From Lingula anatina (Eukaryota > Brachiopoda > Lingulata > Lingulida > Lingulidae), in assembly GCF_001039355.2 (NCBI RefSeq), contig NW_019775637.1:21281-54985 (forward strand): a stretch of 33,705 nt of DNA, in the 5' to 3' direction. Shown here piece by piece: positions 1 through 11,500 of this stretch. The notes beneath the pieces were generated by a model. The model saw only the letters and a list, made by a program, of their open reading frames with translations. It ran no database searches and had not been told where the DNA came from. The stretch's first letter is position 1, and each line of letters opens with the position of its first letter. The translations under genes and the position numbers were made by a program.

Positions 1-1614
1 TTACGTCATTAGCAACGAATGCCTTGATGACTGGGAAAAATGGCATCGAAAGCCCCATTGACAAGCACAGATTTTAGTTTTACTCCAATAACGGCCGTTT
101 TAGTGGTAAAATACGATAGAATATATTTCCATGCGTTGTTTAAAATGTATTTCATGCGGAATTTTGAATCTCAAAGGAAGAGTTATTATTGCTTTAACTA
201 ATCTCTTAATCCAAAATTCCTATCATCATTTAATAATGATGCAAAATTCTTCTTTCAGATTGCTATTTATTTTAAATTTTAATGCTGCAACTGTTCCAAA
301 ATAATCTTGTAGTAAAGGAAAAATGCAAATGAGAAGTGGAAGACCAATTTTACCCACATTATTCAATTATTTGAATATAAAAAGAATAAGGTCACGATTC
401 AACAAATTAAAATAATCTTTCATTAACTCTTTCATGAATAACATATTAAACAAAATTAAAGGTATAAATTAGTGGTAATGGCTTATTCTGGAATATATGA
501 CCTCTGCACATCATCAGTACCTGACTTGGTACAGTATAGTTACTACTTGGATACAGAGTTAGATTTAATAATGTAACAATAAGAACAATATATGTTACAA
601 TAAACTTCTCTGCACATGTCAGGCGCTTGTTACCATGAACTAACACTACTTGACAATGGGCTGAGCACTTATCACAGAGTCTGTGTGCAATGCCATTGTT
701 GTGCTGTGATTGGCTAGTTGAGTCACGTGAAGCCCTACTGTAGCGCCCTCGCGTATCGCGTGAATGCTGCGCATTTCTCTCCATGATTATACATAATGTT
801 GCCAACAGAAAGACAGATAATTATTTAATACCGTACTCATAAAATGTTCATTAGTTGATTAATAAATGTCTGATCATCAAAATTTCATCACTTTTAAGCT
901 AGCCCTTTGAAGTTATCTAGAATGTTTCATCAAAATCTGTCCATGACTACATGTATTTGACAAACAACCAGACAAATTGAGGGGAAAACAGCAATAGCAT
1001 TCCTGGCAGAGGTGATTATTGGCAGACCAGTGATCTGAAATATGGGGTCTGTTTTGTCACAAGAAAGACGCAGGCATTTTTTCAGACATTTCTTTCTTTC
1101 ATGTGACCTACTCTGCGTTAAATTTTGGTACAGTATAGTTACTACTTGGATACAGAGTTAGATTTAATAATGTAACAATAAGAATAAGTATTCAGAAGTG
1201 TGGTCAAAACGATTATATCAGCTTTTGCCTGAAATATTCTTTTGTAACACCGGTCCTTTCACCGTTGAATCAACGTTAATTTTGGTGGATCAACGTTGAA
1301 TCAACGTAGAATCAATGTCTTTGCCTGCTGGGTTGATTCGGAGATTTTCCACATCCCCTGAGTATGAAGTTAGGCCTATAATTATTACTTTGTTACATTT
1401 TTACGAATAGTACGAGGTTGCCAGATCATACGCACTACTGATCGTCTACAGATAGGTTCAAGCACATGTCCATTATAAATTAATGTGTGGTCGCATACGA
1501 TAATAAGTTTACTTTGTATTTATGGCCAGTGTAAACGAACGGCTTCTGAATGTTCAGACTTTTGTCATTGCCTATTTTGCCCAGGTTTCAAAAGAAAAAT
1601 TATTTTACTTGCAG
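1..1614. other. 5' flank and intron 1 of gene 1, repeat-rich
   Basis: No coding exon could be supported here. From about 1030 to 1614 the sequence is alignable in patches with intron 1 of gene 4 (about 21100-21502), for example the shared string AGTATGAAGTTAGGCC, so this part is probably intron 1 of gene 1. The expected signal-peptide exon, which is recognisable in five other places in the window, was not found; it is either left of the window or lost. A 60-base direct repeat occurs at 526-585 and 1125-1184. Bases 1262-1335 contain several GTTGAATCAACG-type palindromes typical of degraded DNA transposons. Confidence 0.6.
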
Positions 1615-4610
1615 TGCTTTCTTTTCGCGTCACAAAATCCGGACAGACTTATATCAGAGCAGGATCACAAACCACGTTGACATGTCAGTGGACACCACCA
1701 CATGGAATTGGTCCTCTGAGAGTAATCTGGAGACGGGGTTCTACAGTGATAGCAAGTGCTGCCACACCTAGCTACACACCACAGTATCCTGACACTAGTA
1801 TGAAGGGCCGTGTGACACTGGGCAAACTAACCTCCTCAAGTCGCAGTACATCAATAACATTAACAGGATTACAGTGTCCAGGTGATATTGCAGAATATGC
1901 ATGTGATGTTACTCTCTATTTTCTACTAGATGATAGGGGAACAGCAAGTTTCAACGTCATGCTCTTTGGTAAGTGGCATATAGAATAAGAAGGAAGTTTT
2001 CATGTACTTATTTAGCAAAAAATAATGTCCTGACACACATGAACAATAAGCTGTTTAATTTCATTCATATTAGGATAAAATTACATTTCAAAAATGAGTT
2101 ATCAATTTTCAATAAGTGATACATTGTGAAAAATTAATTAAGTAACGAGCGTGTCTTTTGTAAGTAGTCATTTTAATTCCTTTCTCATTCTCAAATTCAT
2201 AACTTTGTGTGAGACGCATAGGGCGCTTATGATGGTAAACTTATTTCGAATGTAGATTTCCTGGGAAACAACATCGTGATGACATCCTCGTCAAGTCAGC
2301 TACAAGCAGACCAGCATGCTTCCCTGACTTGTACAGCCAGTAATATTGGGCGACCACCAGGCATCATGAAGTGGTACAAAGGCTCTCAAGAAATCACCAC
2401 TGGATTTACTCAGCAGACAAGTATCAATAGTGATGGTTGTACCTATAATGGAGTTAGTAGTCTGAGTATTACACCGACATACCTGGATAATGGAGTTATG
2501 TATACATGTGTTGTTGAGCCAAACTCTACAGTGCCTGGAGACTCCTCAAAGCAAGGAAGGTATACACTGGATGTACAATGTTAGTATTCTATCCCGTCTT
2601 GAAATTTGTGTTTAAACTGCAGTTTTATATTTATACACATTTTGATTGTCATTCCATCTGTGTTTCCCACGCAAGACGTACATTACACATTGTTTGTCAT
2701 CTTTCCTTTGATATATTATTTGTTACATCTTTGCTAGATTTTCCTTTTGTGAAACTGTGTATCTTATATTATGCAAACATTTATTTCTTTTCTATCCACA
2801 TTTTTAAATATCAATATATTGCATTTTTCAGACCCAGTGCGACAGGGGCCAACGGTGACATCATCCACTGGTACATGGACAGTTGAGCAGGGAACAACAT
2901 TTACTCTCAACTGTCAGGCAAGCGGCAATCCAAGTCCAAGCTATGTGTGGACCAGTCCAGATAATACCAACTCTACTGGCTCTCAGCTTATACTGACACT
3001 GACTAATACTGGAACCTTTTTGTATACTTGCTTTGCCACCAATAGTTTGACGACATCACCATTTCCAACACCTGTCAGAGTGACGGTACAAGGTAGGTGC
3101 TATATCAAAATCCAATCCATGGAAAAGTAGGTCGCGCTGTATGAAATATCTCCAGGTTTTTGTCTAAGAAGGGGTTCGTTAATAAACAGAGTTCCAAGGG
3201 ACCCCTAGTGCTGATATACATGTTTCCATCTGTTGCATTGAGAGATAAAACTCAAAGCAGAACAAAGACATTGTTACCAGACATCCAGGCAAGGTCTTCC
3301 CAGTCACCAAGGTGCTCATACCTTTATCACACCGTGATATGTTTCACAACTAAAAAAAAAATCTGCCACGAGTGAAATCCACGGCCCATATGTAAGTCTA
3401 GAAATTTAGAATTCAGAATACGTTTTGAGCATGGTAACAATTGTCTAAACGGTTGCGGACAGGACATACCTTTTTTATTAAGGGAAAGTGCTGAAATTTC
3501 GTTTCCTTTTTGAAGTGCAAATGTGATGATTTAGTGACAAACATGACATAGTCAAAAATGGAAGTCGTTTGTTTTATTAAACTTACAGCCAGTTGATCCA
3601 ATTTCTTGTTGTCCTATGCTTGATAGAGAAAATTACTACAACAACAACAACATCCACGACAACATCAAGGACAACATCAACGACACCAGTAGCAGTAGCA
3701 TCGTCAGCAACTGACACACTTACAGGAGGCGAGGTTTTACATAGCACAGGTAATGGGCGGGGCTGAATGGAAATATGTGTTTAATCTTTGACCCCAAATA
3801 AAGCAGATCAAATATTTTTAAACGTATTTGGAGTACTTGGATGCAAAATGTTCTTTTCGTTGTGTTGTTCAATTTGATGTTGTTTTGCGTCAATGTGCCT
3901 TTTTATTTTAAAATTTTGCATCTCTTAGGCGTGTTGGCTGGCGCAGTTGTGGCATCGGTGATAATAACACTTGTAGTCGCGGTTGCTTTATTTGTTCTGT
4001 ATCATGTGAGTAGAAAGAATTACGTTTTTATTTATGTTTTTATTTCACTTAAGTCTTCTGGTAAAAAAATTACATTGGTTATTTTATGATGATTCAAACC
4101 TCAAAGTTTCATAAACGCAATCTTTTAAAATATATAGAAGATAAGAGAAGATAAATAAATAACAGACTAGTGTGCACATTTTGTTATGCACTGGATGTAC
4201 AATGTACATGTGTCATTGACGTTTTCCTTTTGTAGAGAGGCATTCTGCATAGATTTTGGAAGAATAGACAATCTGCAGACACTTTTGAAGTGGATGTTAC
4301 GGAAGGCAACAATGAATACGCCGTGCTAGAAAGAAAACCAGATGTTAATGAGGTATAGTAGATAGAATCCACGTGTTTACTTTGTATTACTAAACCAAAA
4401 AAATTGAATTCATCTGGTTCTTTGCTCACTGTCCTATTGTTGGACTCCTGACTTTTATTGGACGGAGAAATACACGTGGCATATTTGGGTCTTTTATTAT
4501 TTAATAGGAAGCTGACATGAAACACCTTCCGTATTGAAAAAATATTTAATGCTTTATCCACACGTTTATTTCAGCCGGATCACACTTACGCAGCACTTCA
4601 GGAAAGATGA
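1615..4610 (+). CDS. Gene 1: three-Ig transmembrane receptor with two YxxL motifs (5' partial)
   Basis: Probable type I membrane receptor of the array. Exons: 1615-1968 (Ig1), 2256-2579 (Ig2), 2832-3092 (Ig3), 3627-3749 (Thr/Ser stalk), 3929-4005 (TM), 4236-4352 and 4575-4610 (cytoplasmic tail); all have AG/GT borders and the frame is continuous for 430 codons. Ig1 has LTCQW, the core Trp in VIWRRG and EYACDV; Ig2 has LTCTAS, MKWYKG and MYTCVV; Ig3 has LNCQAS, YVWTSP and LYTCFA. The TM exon encodes GVLAGAVVASVIITLVVA with no charged residue. The tail carries EYAVL and TYAAL, 12 residues apart. Compared with genes 2 and 5, one base is missing in the last exon (CTTCAGGA for CTTCAAGGA), so it ends after YAALQER at TGA 4608-4610. 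Donor 3 is GTTAGT rather than GTAAGT. The first exon was not found, so the gene may be partial or a pseudogene. The Ig fold is clear; the ligand is unknown. Confidence 0.85.
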
Positions 4611-5332
4611 CGTCATTCAATACACGACCAGGAAAATGAGGAGAAGGGCGTAGAACAGTAATCAAACGCGACATGTACATCATCTTCACTGGACCAAAGA
4701 ATGTCGATACCTCGGCCGGACAGTGAACAGAATTAGATAGAAAAATAATTTATCAGATTTCAAAACGCTGATGTTAACAGCTGACATTAAAACGGTGTCC
4801 AGTCTGTCAAAACTACCAAGCTACCAAAACAACGAAAAGACAACGTATTTTGATAATGATTTTGTCGAAAACTAGAACTGTTTATATGAGTTCAAACGCT
4901 AAAAAGAGCCCTGGTCCGACCAATGTTCAGTCAAAATTATTTCGGAGGCTGCCTGTTCTTAATTTGTGTGAGAAAGAAATTATATTTACGGTAAAATAGC
5001 TGTAGGTATTATCACTCACATTTTAAGCTTCGCTTTCATATTATTTATTTCATGACATTATCGAGGGTTATATTAAACAAAGACAGTGCCGAGTGTACTA
5101 CAGAGAAAAGGAGACAGTGAAAGATACACTTCCTCCATAGCCTCTATGATTTTGTCAAGCTTAAGCTTTTGACAAAATTTTAAAATCGTAAACTGGTAGG
5201 CCGTATCGTTATGGTAGATAACATTGCACATTCCCCGTGAAGACATTGTTCGGTGCACGTGTGGTAATTGTACGTTCGGTGGACTTGCCGTTGAACTTAA
5301 TGTTGGTCTCTTTCCCTTAAAATTTAGTGTTA
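4611..5332. other. 3' flank of gene 1, shared with the other array members
   Basis: This stretch follows the stop codon of gene 1 and is closely matched by the DNA after genes 2 (12336-12949), 4 (from about 24690) and 5 (31245-31900), so it was duplicated with the genes. It probably contains the 3' UTR. No coding region is supported. A strong hairpin lies at 5150-5177, with arms TTTTGTCAA and TTGACAAAA around the palindrome GCTTAAGCTT. Confidence 0.6.
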
Positions 5333-5547
5333 GGGCGCATTCCCATAGATTTTAGATCGATCTATCCCCGTGGGGAGTCTCACTAGATTGTTGTCAGATA
5401 ATCCGGCTTAAATGTCCGTCCCGCCCACTACAAGCTGTAAGGGGGTAATTAACTTTCGTGCCCGTTCGGCTGACAGCTATTTAGCGTGAACCCCCCGGGA
5501 GTTAGGTCAATCCTCGTTGGATCGATCTAATCTCTGGGAATGGGGTC
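5333..5547. mobile_element. 215-bp MITE, PIF/Harbinger-like, with TTA target duplication
   Basis: The ends are imperfect inverted repeats: the left end starts GGGCGCATTCCCATAGATT and the right end, reverse-complemented, starts GACCCCATTCCCAGAGATTA. Both then contain AGATCGATC. The element is flanked by TTA at 5330-5332 and 5548-5550. The matching flank after gene 5 (about 31940-31952, TTTAGTATTATTCAC) is an empty site, which fixes both borders. It has no coding capacity. A 3-bp TTA duplication with a GGGCGCATTC-type end fits non-autonomous PIF/Harbinger elements; the superfamily assignment is inference. Confidence 0.8.
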
Positions 5548-6292
5548 TTATTTACAGTTTCCTTATTCTGACCACATGGAGGAAACATCGTAGGGGGCAG
5601 TACCAACAACGTGTCGATCGCACGGAAGGCTTACGGCAGCTGCATTGAGACTGAAAGGGTTCCGTACGATCACTTTTCAACCTAAAAACTGATTTTTTTT
5701 CCTACATGACCTACACGGCAAGTGTCCTCTAGGCTTTTCCTGCTATCGACAGGTAGAATCTCAGTTAGGCGATGTATGATATAGAAATAAAACCTAGTTT
5801 GAATCTTTTCTAACTGTCAGATTTGTGTTTACTCGACCTAAAATTATGCCCTTGTCTTTGATGAGAACGTTTAGATATCCCGACTATACAGTCCTGCTTT
5901 TCACAATAATGTTTATCTTTTGGGCTAAAAGCTGGACTTAATAAGCTTCGCAATTAATATGCAGTTCTTCGCGATGTTTTTCTATGCTTTTAAGACCACT
6001 TTGTGGAAAATCAACAATTCACAAACAAAGACATAACTCTGTGAAAAATATCCATCCCAGCTGATTTGCGAACTTGAAGTGTATTGTGAGTTTGAGAACA
6101 TTTACGATGATATCAACACAGTTCTATTTCACTGTCCTAAATTACCTTTACCAAAAGTCACAACGGTAAGCTCATTGTGATCCTTGACCTCCTCATGTCA
6201 AACCTTGTCGATGTTTTCTGAACAAGCACGCTGTTGTTAGGTGAATGGTTAAATACGGAAGTAATACAGTTCGAGGACAAAGTTGAGGTCAG
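5548..6292 (+). promoter_or_regulatory. Upstream block of gene 2, displaced from its exon 1
   Basis: From about 5560 this matches the DNA upstream of the signal-peptide exons of the other genes, including the stretch with GTCACAACGGTAAGCTCA, the TGACCTCCTCATGTCA region and GCTGTTGTTAGGTGAATGGT, which lies within the last 130 bases before exon 1 in genes 3-6. Here it ends at GAGGTCAG (6292) because a transposon follows. It is conserved across the array and sits immediately upstream of exon 1 in intact copies, so it is the likely promoter region. No TATA box or mapped start site can be claimed. Confidence 0.5.
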
Positions 6293-8542
6293 CCAAGAAG
6301 TTATAATGAGAAGGAGTAGAAACAAGGGGTTTCCTTTCATCCTATCCTCGTAACGGGCTTAATCCTAATAATTACCCAGCTTGTGGTCTTAGGGAGAGCT
6401 TGTGCCTAATACATATTCAAAAGACCATTCACGTGGGTTGCTTCAGCCAATTGGGATAAAGCCTCGCGAAGTCTCTAATAATCTCACAGAGAAAACATGG
6501 TGGGATTACAGAAAGGTGTAGAGAGAGTTCAAGCCTGGACGCAACCATTTCGGGAAATAAAACTCAAATTATGCAAGATACACCATTTGATCTAGAGCCG
6601 ATCAGTTATACAAAATTTAGTTTCACATCAAGAATGTATGAGAACAATTTCACAAACCCACCTTCAACGCTAAAATTTGCACCTGTAGAAGTCTCATATT
6701 TATTTTAAATTATTTTTGTCGTGTAAAGGCGTGTAAAGGAAATTTACCTTCATCTAGGAATGACACATTCAATTCACAGCCGTGTACACAAAACAGTAGT
6801 ACTTGCAATTTCCGTATGCCAGCCTCGTTTCTTTCTTTTTTGGCACATTATTGCTTATATACCAGGTAGAGCTTAAACAGGAAAATTGGGGAAATGTAAA
6901 TAAGTTATTGCACTTAGTATGATTCTAAATGAAATTTCATCAATACATATTTTTGTTTATATCTTTGTCTATTACATGAGGCCAACTAATAGTAGACTGA
7001 TAGTTTAAATTCATTAGAAGAAAAAAACAAAGAAATATTTTTATTGATTGATATTGCTTTATTTCAACATTCGAGCAACTTGTATATTATCTAAAACAAA
7101 GTACCAGCAATGAAAATATATCAATATTGTTACACCCAACAGTGATTAAAGCAATACAAAAATGGTTAGTTTTTATTTTGATGTGGTGATTATTTTATTT
7201 TATACTTTAGACAATTAGCCAGTGAACACTAAATTCCCTTTTAAAACTTGGACCACTAAATTCCCTTTTAAAACTTGCACCTCTTGTGCACTATAGTTTA
7301 ATATTAGTGGTGGTAAGAAAACAGAGCCTTGTGCCTCATCAAGTTGCTGCTGGAAACAATCATTTTGACTGTTCAATTATGGCTACATGTACATCTGCCA
7401 GCAAAACTAAAGATCTTTCACCTGCATTCTCTTCAACCTGAAATGAGTAAGTGCGGAATTCATTACAAAATATAACTCTATATCCTAAACGAAACTCTGC
7501 AAACATCATATTGCAATAAAAAATTGAAAAAAATTCCGAGAGTTCCCTGTCATCAAATTTTGGACCCACCATTTTGAAAAAGTCCCATGAAAAGTTGTTT
7601 ATTTGAAATGATGTTTTTCATCTAAAGGATTGATTCATTTAATATCACAATGTTATATTGTAATGGTGCACGTGCTTAACTAACCAGAAAAACATAAATT
7701 ATGTGCTTACACCACGTTAAAATTAGCAAAAATTGTCCCAAACTGTCACCCAACTGTCTCTAACCAATTTAGGGACCCGCCATTTTGAAAAAGTCGGATG
7801 AAAAGTTGTCTATTTGAAACGATGTTTTTCATCTAAAGGATTGACTCATTTAATATCACTATGATGTATTGTAATGGTGCACGTGCTTAACTAACCAGAA
7901 AAACATAAATTATCTGCATACACCACGTTAAAATTACCAAAAATTGTCCCAAACTGTCACCCAACTGTCTCTAACCAATTTAGGGACCCGCCATTTTGAA
8001 AAAATAGGATGAAAAGTTGTCTATTTGAAACGATGTTTTTCATCTAAAGGATTGACTCATTTAATACTAAAGGGATGTATTGTAATGATGCACGTGCTTA
8101 ACTAACCAGAAAAACATAAATTATGTGCATACATCACGCACTTAAGAAGAAAAAAGTCCTAAACATGGAGGTCCCGCTGAATCGGCCTCAGATCTTCGAA
8201 CTAACGCTGCTTTCTGCACTGACAAATTTGACTGACAGCCACCGTATGAACATAAAACAATGCTCAAAGCAGATTATCAACTCTCACTCACCTTTATATC
8301 GCTCGACTTGGCGTTTTTCTAAGTATAACTTCCAAATATTCGCATTAAACATGAATAAATCAAGACGTATACGCACTGGTTCAGCTTCTCCGTCTTGAGT
8401 CACGCGGAGGCGAGCGGAGGATTAGACCAGTTACGAGGATCGAATTTCAAAGGACGCCGCTTTGAAAAGAATGCTGCGATCTGATTGGACGAGAGAGATA
8501 ATTGATGTCCCGTTTCTACTCCTTCTCATTATAACTTCTTGG
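6293..8542. mobile_element. 2,250-bp non-autonomous TIR element inserted 24 bp before the gene 2 start codon
   Basis: The ends are a perfect inverted repeat of 31 bases beginning CCAAGAAGTTATAATGAGAA (6293-6323 and 8512-8542), and a second inverted block with ATCCTCGTAAC lies at 6344-6365 and 8419-8440. The target duplication is GTCAG (6288-6292 and 8543-8547). Joining the flanks across one GTCAG gives GAGGTCAGCTAACACG, which matches the uninterrupted sequence before gene 4 (GAGATCAGCTAACACG). There is no open reading frame longer than about 90 codons and no transposase motif, so the element must be moved in trans. It contains a 27-bp tandem duplication (7227-7280) and 211-bp tandem repeats (7562-8140). 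The superfamily is not identified. Confidence 0.85.
7562..8140. repeat. 211-bp tandem repeat, about 2.7 copies
   Basis: Units begin at about 7562, 7773 and 7984, each opening with GGACCC(A/G)CCATTTTGAAAAA and containing TTTTTCATCTAAAGGATTGA and GGTGCACGTGCTTAACTAAC (GATGCACGTG in the third). The spacing of the shared GGACCC is exactly 211 bases. The repeat lies wholly inside the 2,250-bp transposable element. The last unit ends after the ATAAATTATGTGCATACA region. No coding function is seen. Confidence 0.9.
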
Positions 8543-8566
8543 GTCAGCTAACACGCAGCGTTCAAA

Positions 8567-11500
8567 ATGGGCGGCAAACTACATAATACTGTGCGAGCAC
8601 TGTGGGTTTACCTGGTTTGCTGCCACCAAGGTAAGATTCGCTTGCAACGTAAGGGCTACATACAGCCGTAGATACGTTAGCTGCACTAGAAAAACGACTG
8701 GAAGCAAATATAGACCAATACAGGCAACTACTGCCAAATATTCCGAGGAGCACTGAACGCTCTTGTGTAAGTCCCGTTTACATGTAGATGCAACCCATCC
8801 ATAAACGGTGCGATGGTCACTGGTCACAAGACTTCAGCGAGTGTCATACACTTATAAAACTAGATCTCTGACGCACAATGCCGGAGACATAGAGATATAG
8901 CTGCGAAGACTATCGAGATCATTTGGAGACCTCTTCCAGCTCCTAATGAATTGAGGACCACTTTCCAGTGAGAAGGGGATTCCCCACGATGTACGCTGGA
9001 CTTTCTCTGAGCTGTTTAACAAGCTATGTGTGACAGGAATGGTTTTCCTAGGAATGGAAGTCCGGACTCCTAAATGATTAGTATAGGTTAAAGTTATAGT
9101 CTGAGTATTGGAGTGAGTATATGGGACGGATGTCACCTGTACGATGGCGAACGGACTGCGATTCCTAGCGGACTTTCATGCCTGTCACAACGGTCGTATC
9201 TGAGATCACGTTTGCTATTTTTTCTTAATATCGGGGTAGATCGTGTAATTTTTTTGATATTTCAAAATATGAAATAAATTCTCTTTCAGTTCTTACGTTT
9301 GACGTGACAAAATCTGGACAGACGTATATCGGGGTAGGATCACAAACCACGTTGACGTGTCAGTGGACAAAATCGGCTGGGGTTGACCTTCTGAGAGTAA
9401 ACTGGAGACAAGGTTCTACAATAATAGCAGGTGCTATCTTACCTAACTATACACTTATATATCCTGACTCTAGTGTAAAAGACCGTGTGACACTGGGCAC
9501 TCTAACCTCTACAAGTACCAGAACATCAATAACATTAATAGGATTACAGTGTCCAGGTGATATAGCAGAGTATTCATGTGATGTGCAGACTACCGCACTA
9601 CAAGACAGTTCTGGGACTGCAAGTTTCGATGTGAATCTATTTTGTAAGTGTTATAAAAATATATCACGTTTTCATGTATAATTATTTAGCATCAAAGCAT
9701 GTGATAGCATAAAAGAATGCCAGACGTACATGAACAATAAACTTTTTGATTCCATTTATACGGTTTAAAGATCATATTTGGAAAACAAGTTGACATATTT
9801 CAGTGAATGATACATGTATATTACAGTAACGGTATGTAGTATGCTGGATGTTTCGTAAATTATGAACGATTGGCAAAGTGCCTTTTGAAAGTAAGTAATT
9901 CAATTTCAAAATTTTAATTTGGAAAATTGTTAAAACAAGGTTTTGTAAAACGATTTTTTCTGAAGTTTTCATTGGAAACGACATCGTGATCACATCCGCA
10001 CCAAGTCAGTTAAAAGCAGGCCAGAATGCCTCCCTGACTTGTACAGCCAGTAATATTGGGCGACCACCAGGCATCATGAAGTGGTACAAAGGCTCTCAAG
10101 AAATCACCACTGGATTTACTCAGCAGACAAGTATCAATAGTGATGGTTGTACCTATAATGGAGTTAGTATTCTGAGTATTACACCAACAGCCGAGGATAA
10201 TGAAGCGATATACATGTGTGCCGTTGAACCAAACTCTACAGTGCCTGGAGACTTTTCAAAACAAGGAAGGTATACACTGGATGTACAATGTAAGTATTCT
10301 ATCACGTCTTTAAATTTGTGTTTAAACTGTGTTTTTATATTCATACACATTTCGCTTATCATTACATCTGTGTTACCCACAAAAGACTTACATTACACAT
10401 TATCATCTTTCGTTTGATTTATTATTATTTGTTACATCTTTGCTAGATTTTCGTTTTGTGAAACTGTGTATCTTATATTATGCGAACATTTATTTCTTTT
10501 CTGTCCACATTTTTAAATATCAATATATTGCATATTTCAGACCCAGTACCACAGGTGCCAAGGGTGACATCATCCACTGGTACATTTACAGTTGAGCAGG
10601 GAACAACTTTTACTCTCAACTGTCAGGCAAGGGGTAATCCAAGTCCAAGCTATGTGTGGACCAGTCCAGATAATACCAACTCTACTGGCTCTCAGCTTGT
10701 GCTGACACTGTCCACTACTGGAACCTTTTTGTATACTTGCTTTGCCACCAACAGTTTGACAACATCGCCACTGCCAACAGCTGTCACAGTGACAGTACAA
10801 GGTAGGTTCTACATCAAAATTCAAACCATGGAAAAGTAAGTCACCCTTTATGAAATATCTCCAGGTTTTTGTTATTGGTATTTGTGTTTAAGAAGGGGTT
10901 CGTTAAAAAACAGTTCCAAGGGACCTCTAGTGCTCCTATCTTCATATGTTGCATTGAGAGATAAAACTCAAAGCAGAACAAAGATAAGCATTATTACCAG
11001 ACATCCAGGCAAGGTCTTCCCAGTCACCAAGGTACTCATACCTTTATCACACCGTGAAATGTTCCACAACTAAAAAAAATCTGCCACGAGTGAAATCCAC
11101 GGCCCCCATGTAAGTCTAGAAATTTGGAATTCAGAATACGTTTTGAGCATGGTAACAATTGTCTAAACGGTTTCGGACAGGATATACCTTTTCTTATTAA
11201 GGGAAAAGTGCTGAAATTTCCTTTCCTTTTTAAAGTGCAAATGTGATGATTTACTGACAAACATGACTTACTTAAAAATGGAAGTCGTTTGTTTTATTAA
11301 ACTTACAGCCAGTTGATCCAATTTCTTGTTGTCCTATGCTTGATAGAGAAAACTACCACCACAACAACAACATCCACGACAACATCCACGACAACATCAA
11401 TGGCACCAGTAGCAGTAGCATCATCAACAGACACACTCACATGTACAGGAGGCGAGGGTCTACATAGCACAGGTAATTGGCGGGGCTGAAAAAAGATATG

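Noticed and set aside
446-805. Minus-strand open frame of 119 codons
   Set aside because: No recognisable domain and it overlaps one copy of a 60-bp repeat; low-complexity AT-rich translation. No splice or homology support.
526-1184. Long terminal repeats of a retroelement
   Set aside because: The 60-bp repeat is too short, lacks TG...CA ends, a primer site or any polymerase frame between the copies.
1485-1988. Single-exon gene starting at the ATG 1485 and covering Ig1
   Set aside because: The first 130 bases are the 3' end of intron 1; the AG at 1613-1614 is the shared exon 2 acceptor and the frame ends beyond the GT donor at 1969.
4299-4598. Inhibitory ITIM motifs in the tails
   Set aside because: The residue two before each Tyr is Asn or His, not Ile, Val, Leu or Ser, so the strict ITIM is not met; the paired spacing fits an ITAM-like motif better.
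8123-9136. Open frames in the transposon end and intron 1 of gene 2
   Set aside because: No domain, not conserved as frames in the homologous intron of gene 5, and interrupted by stops there.
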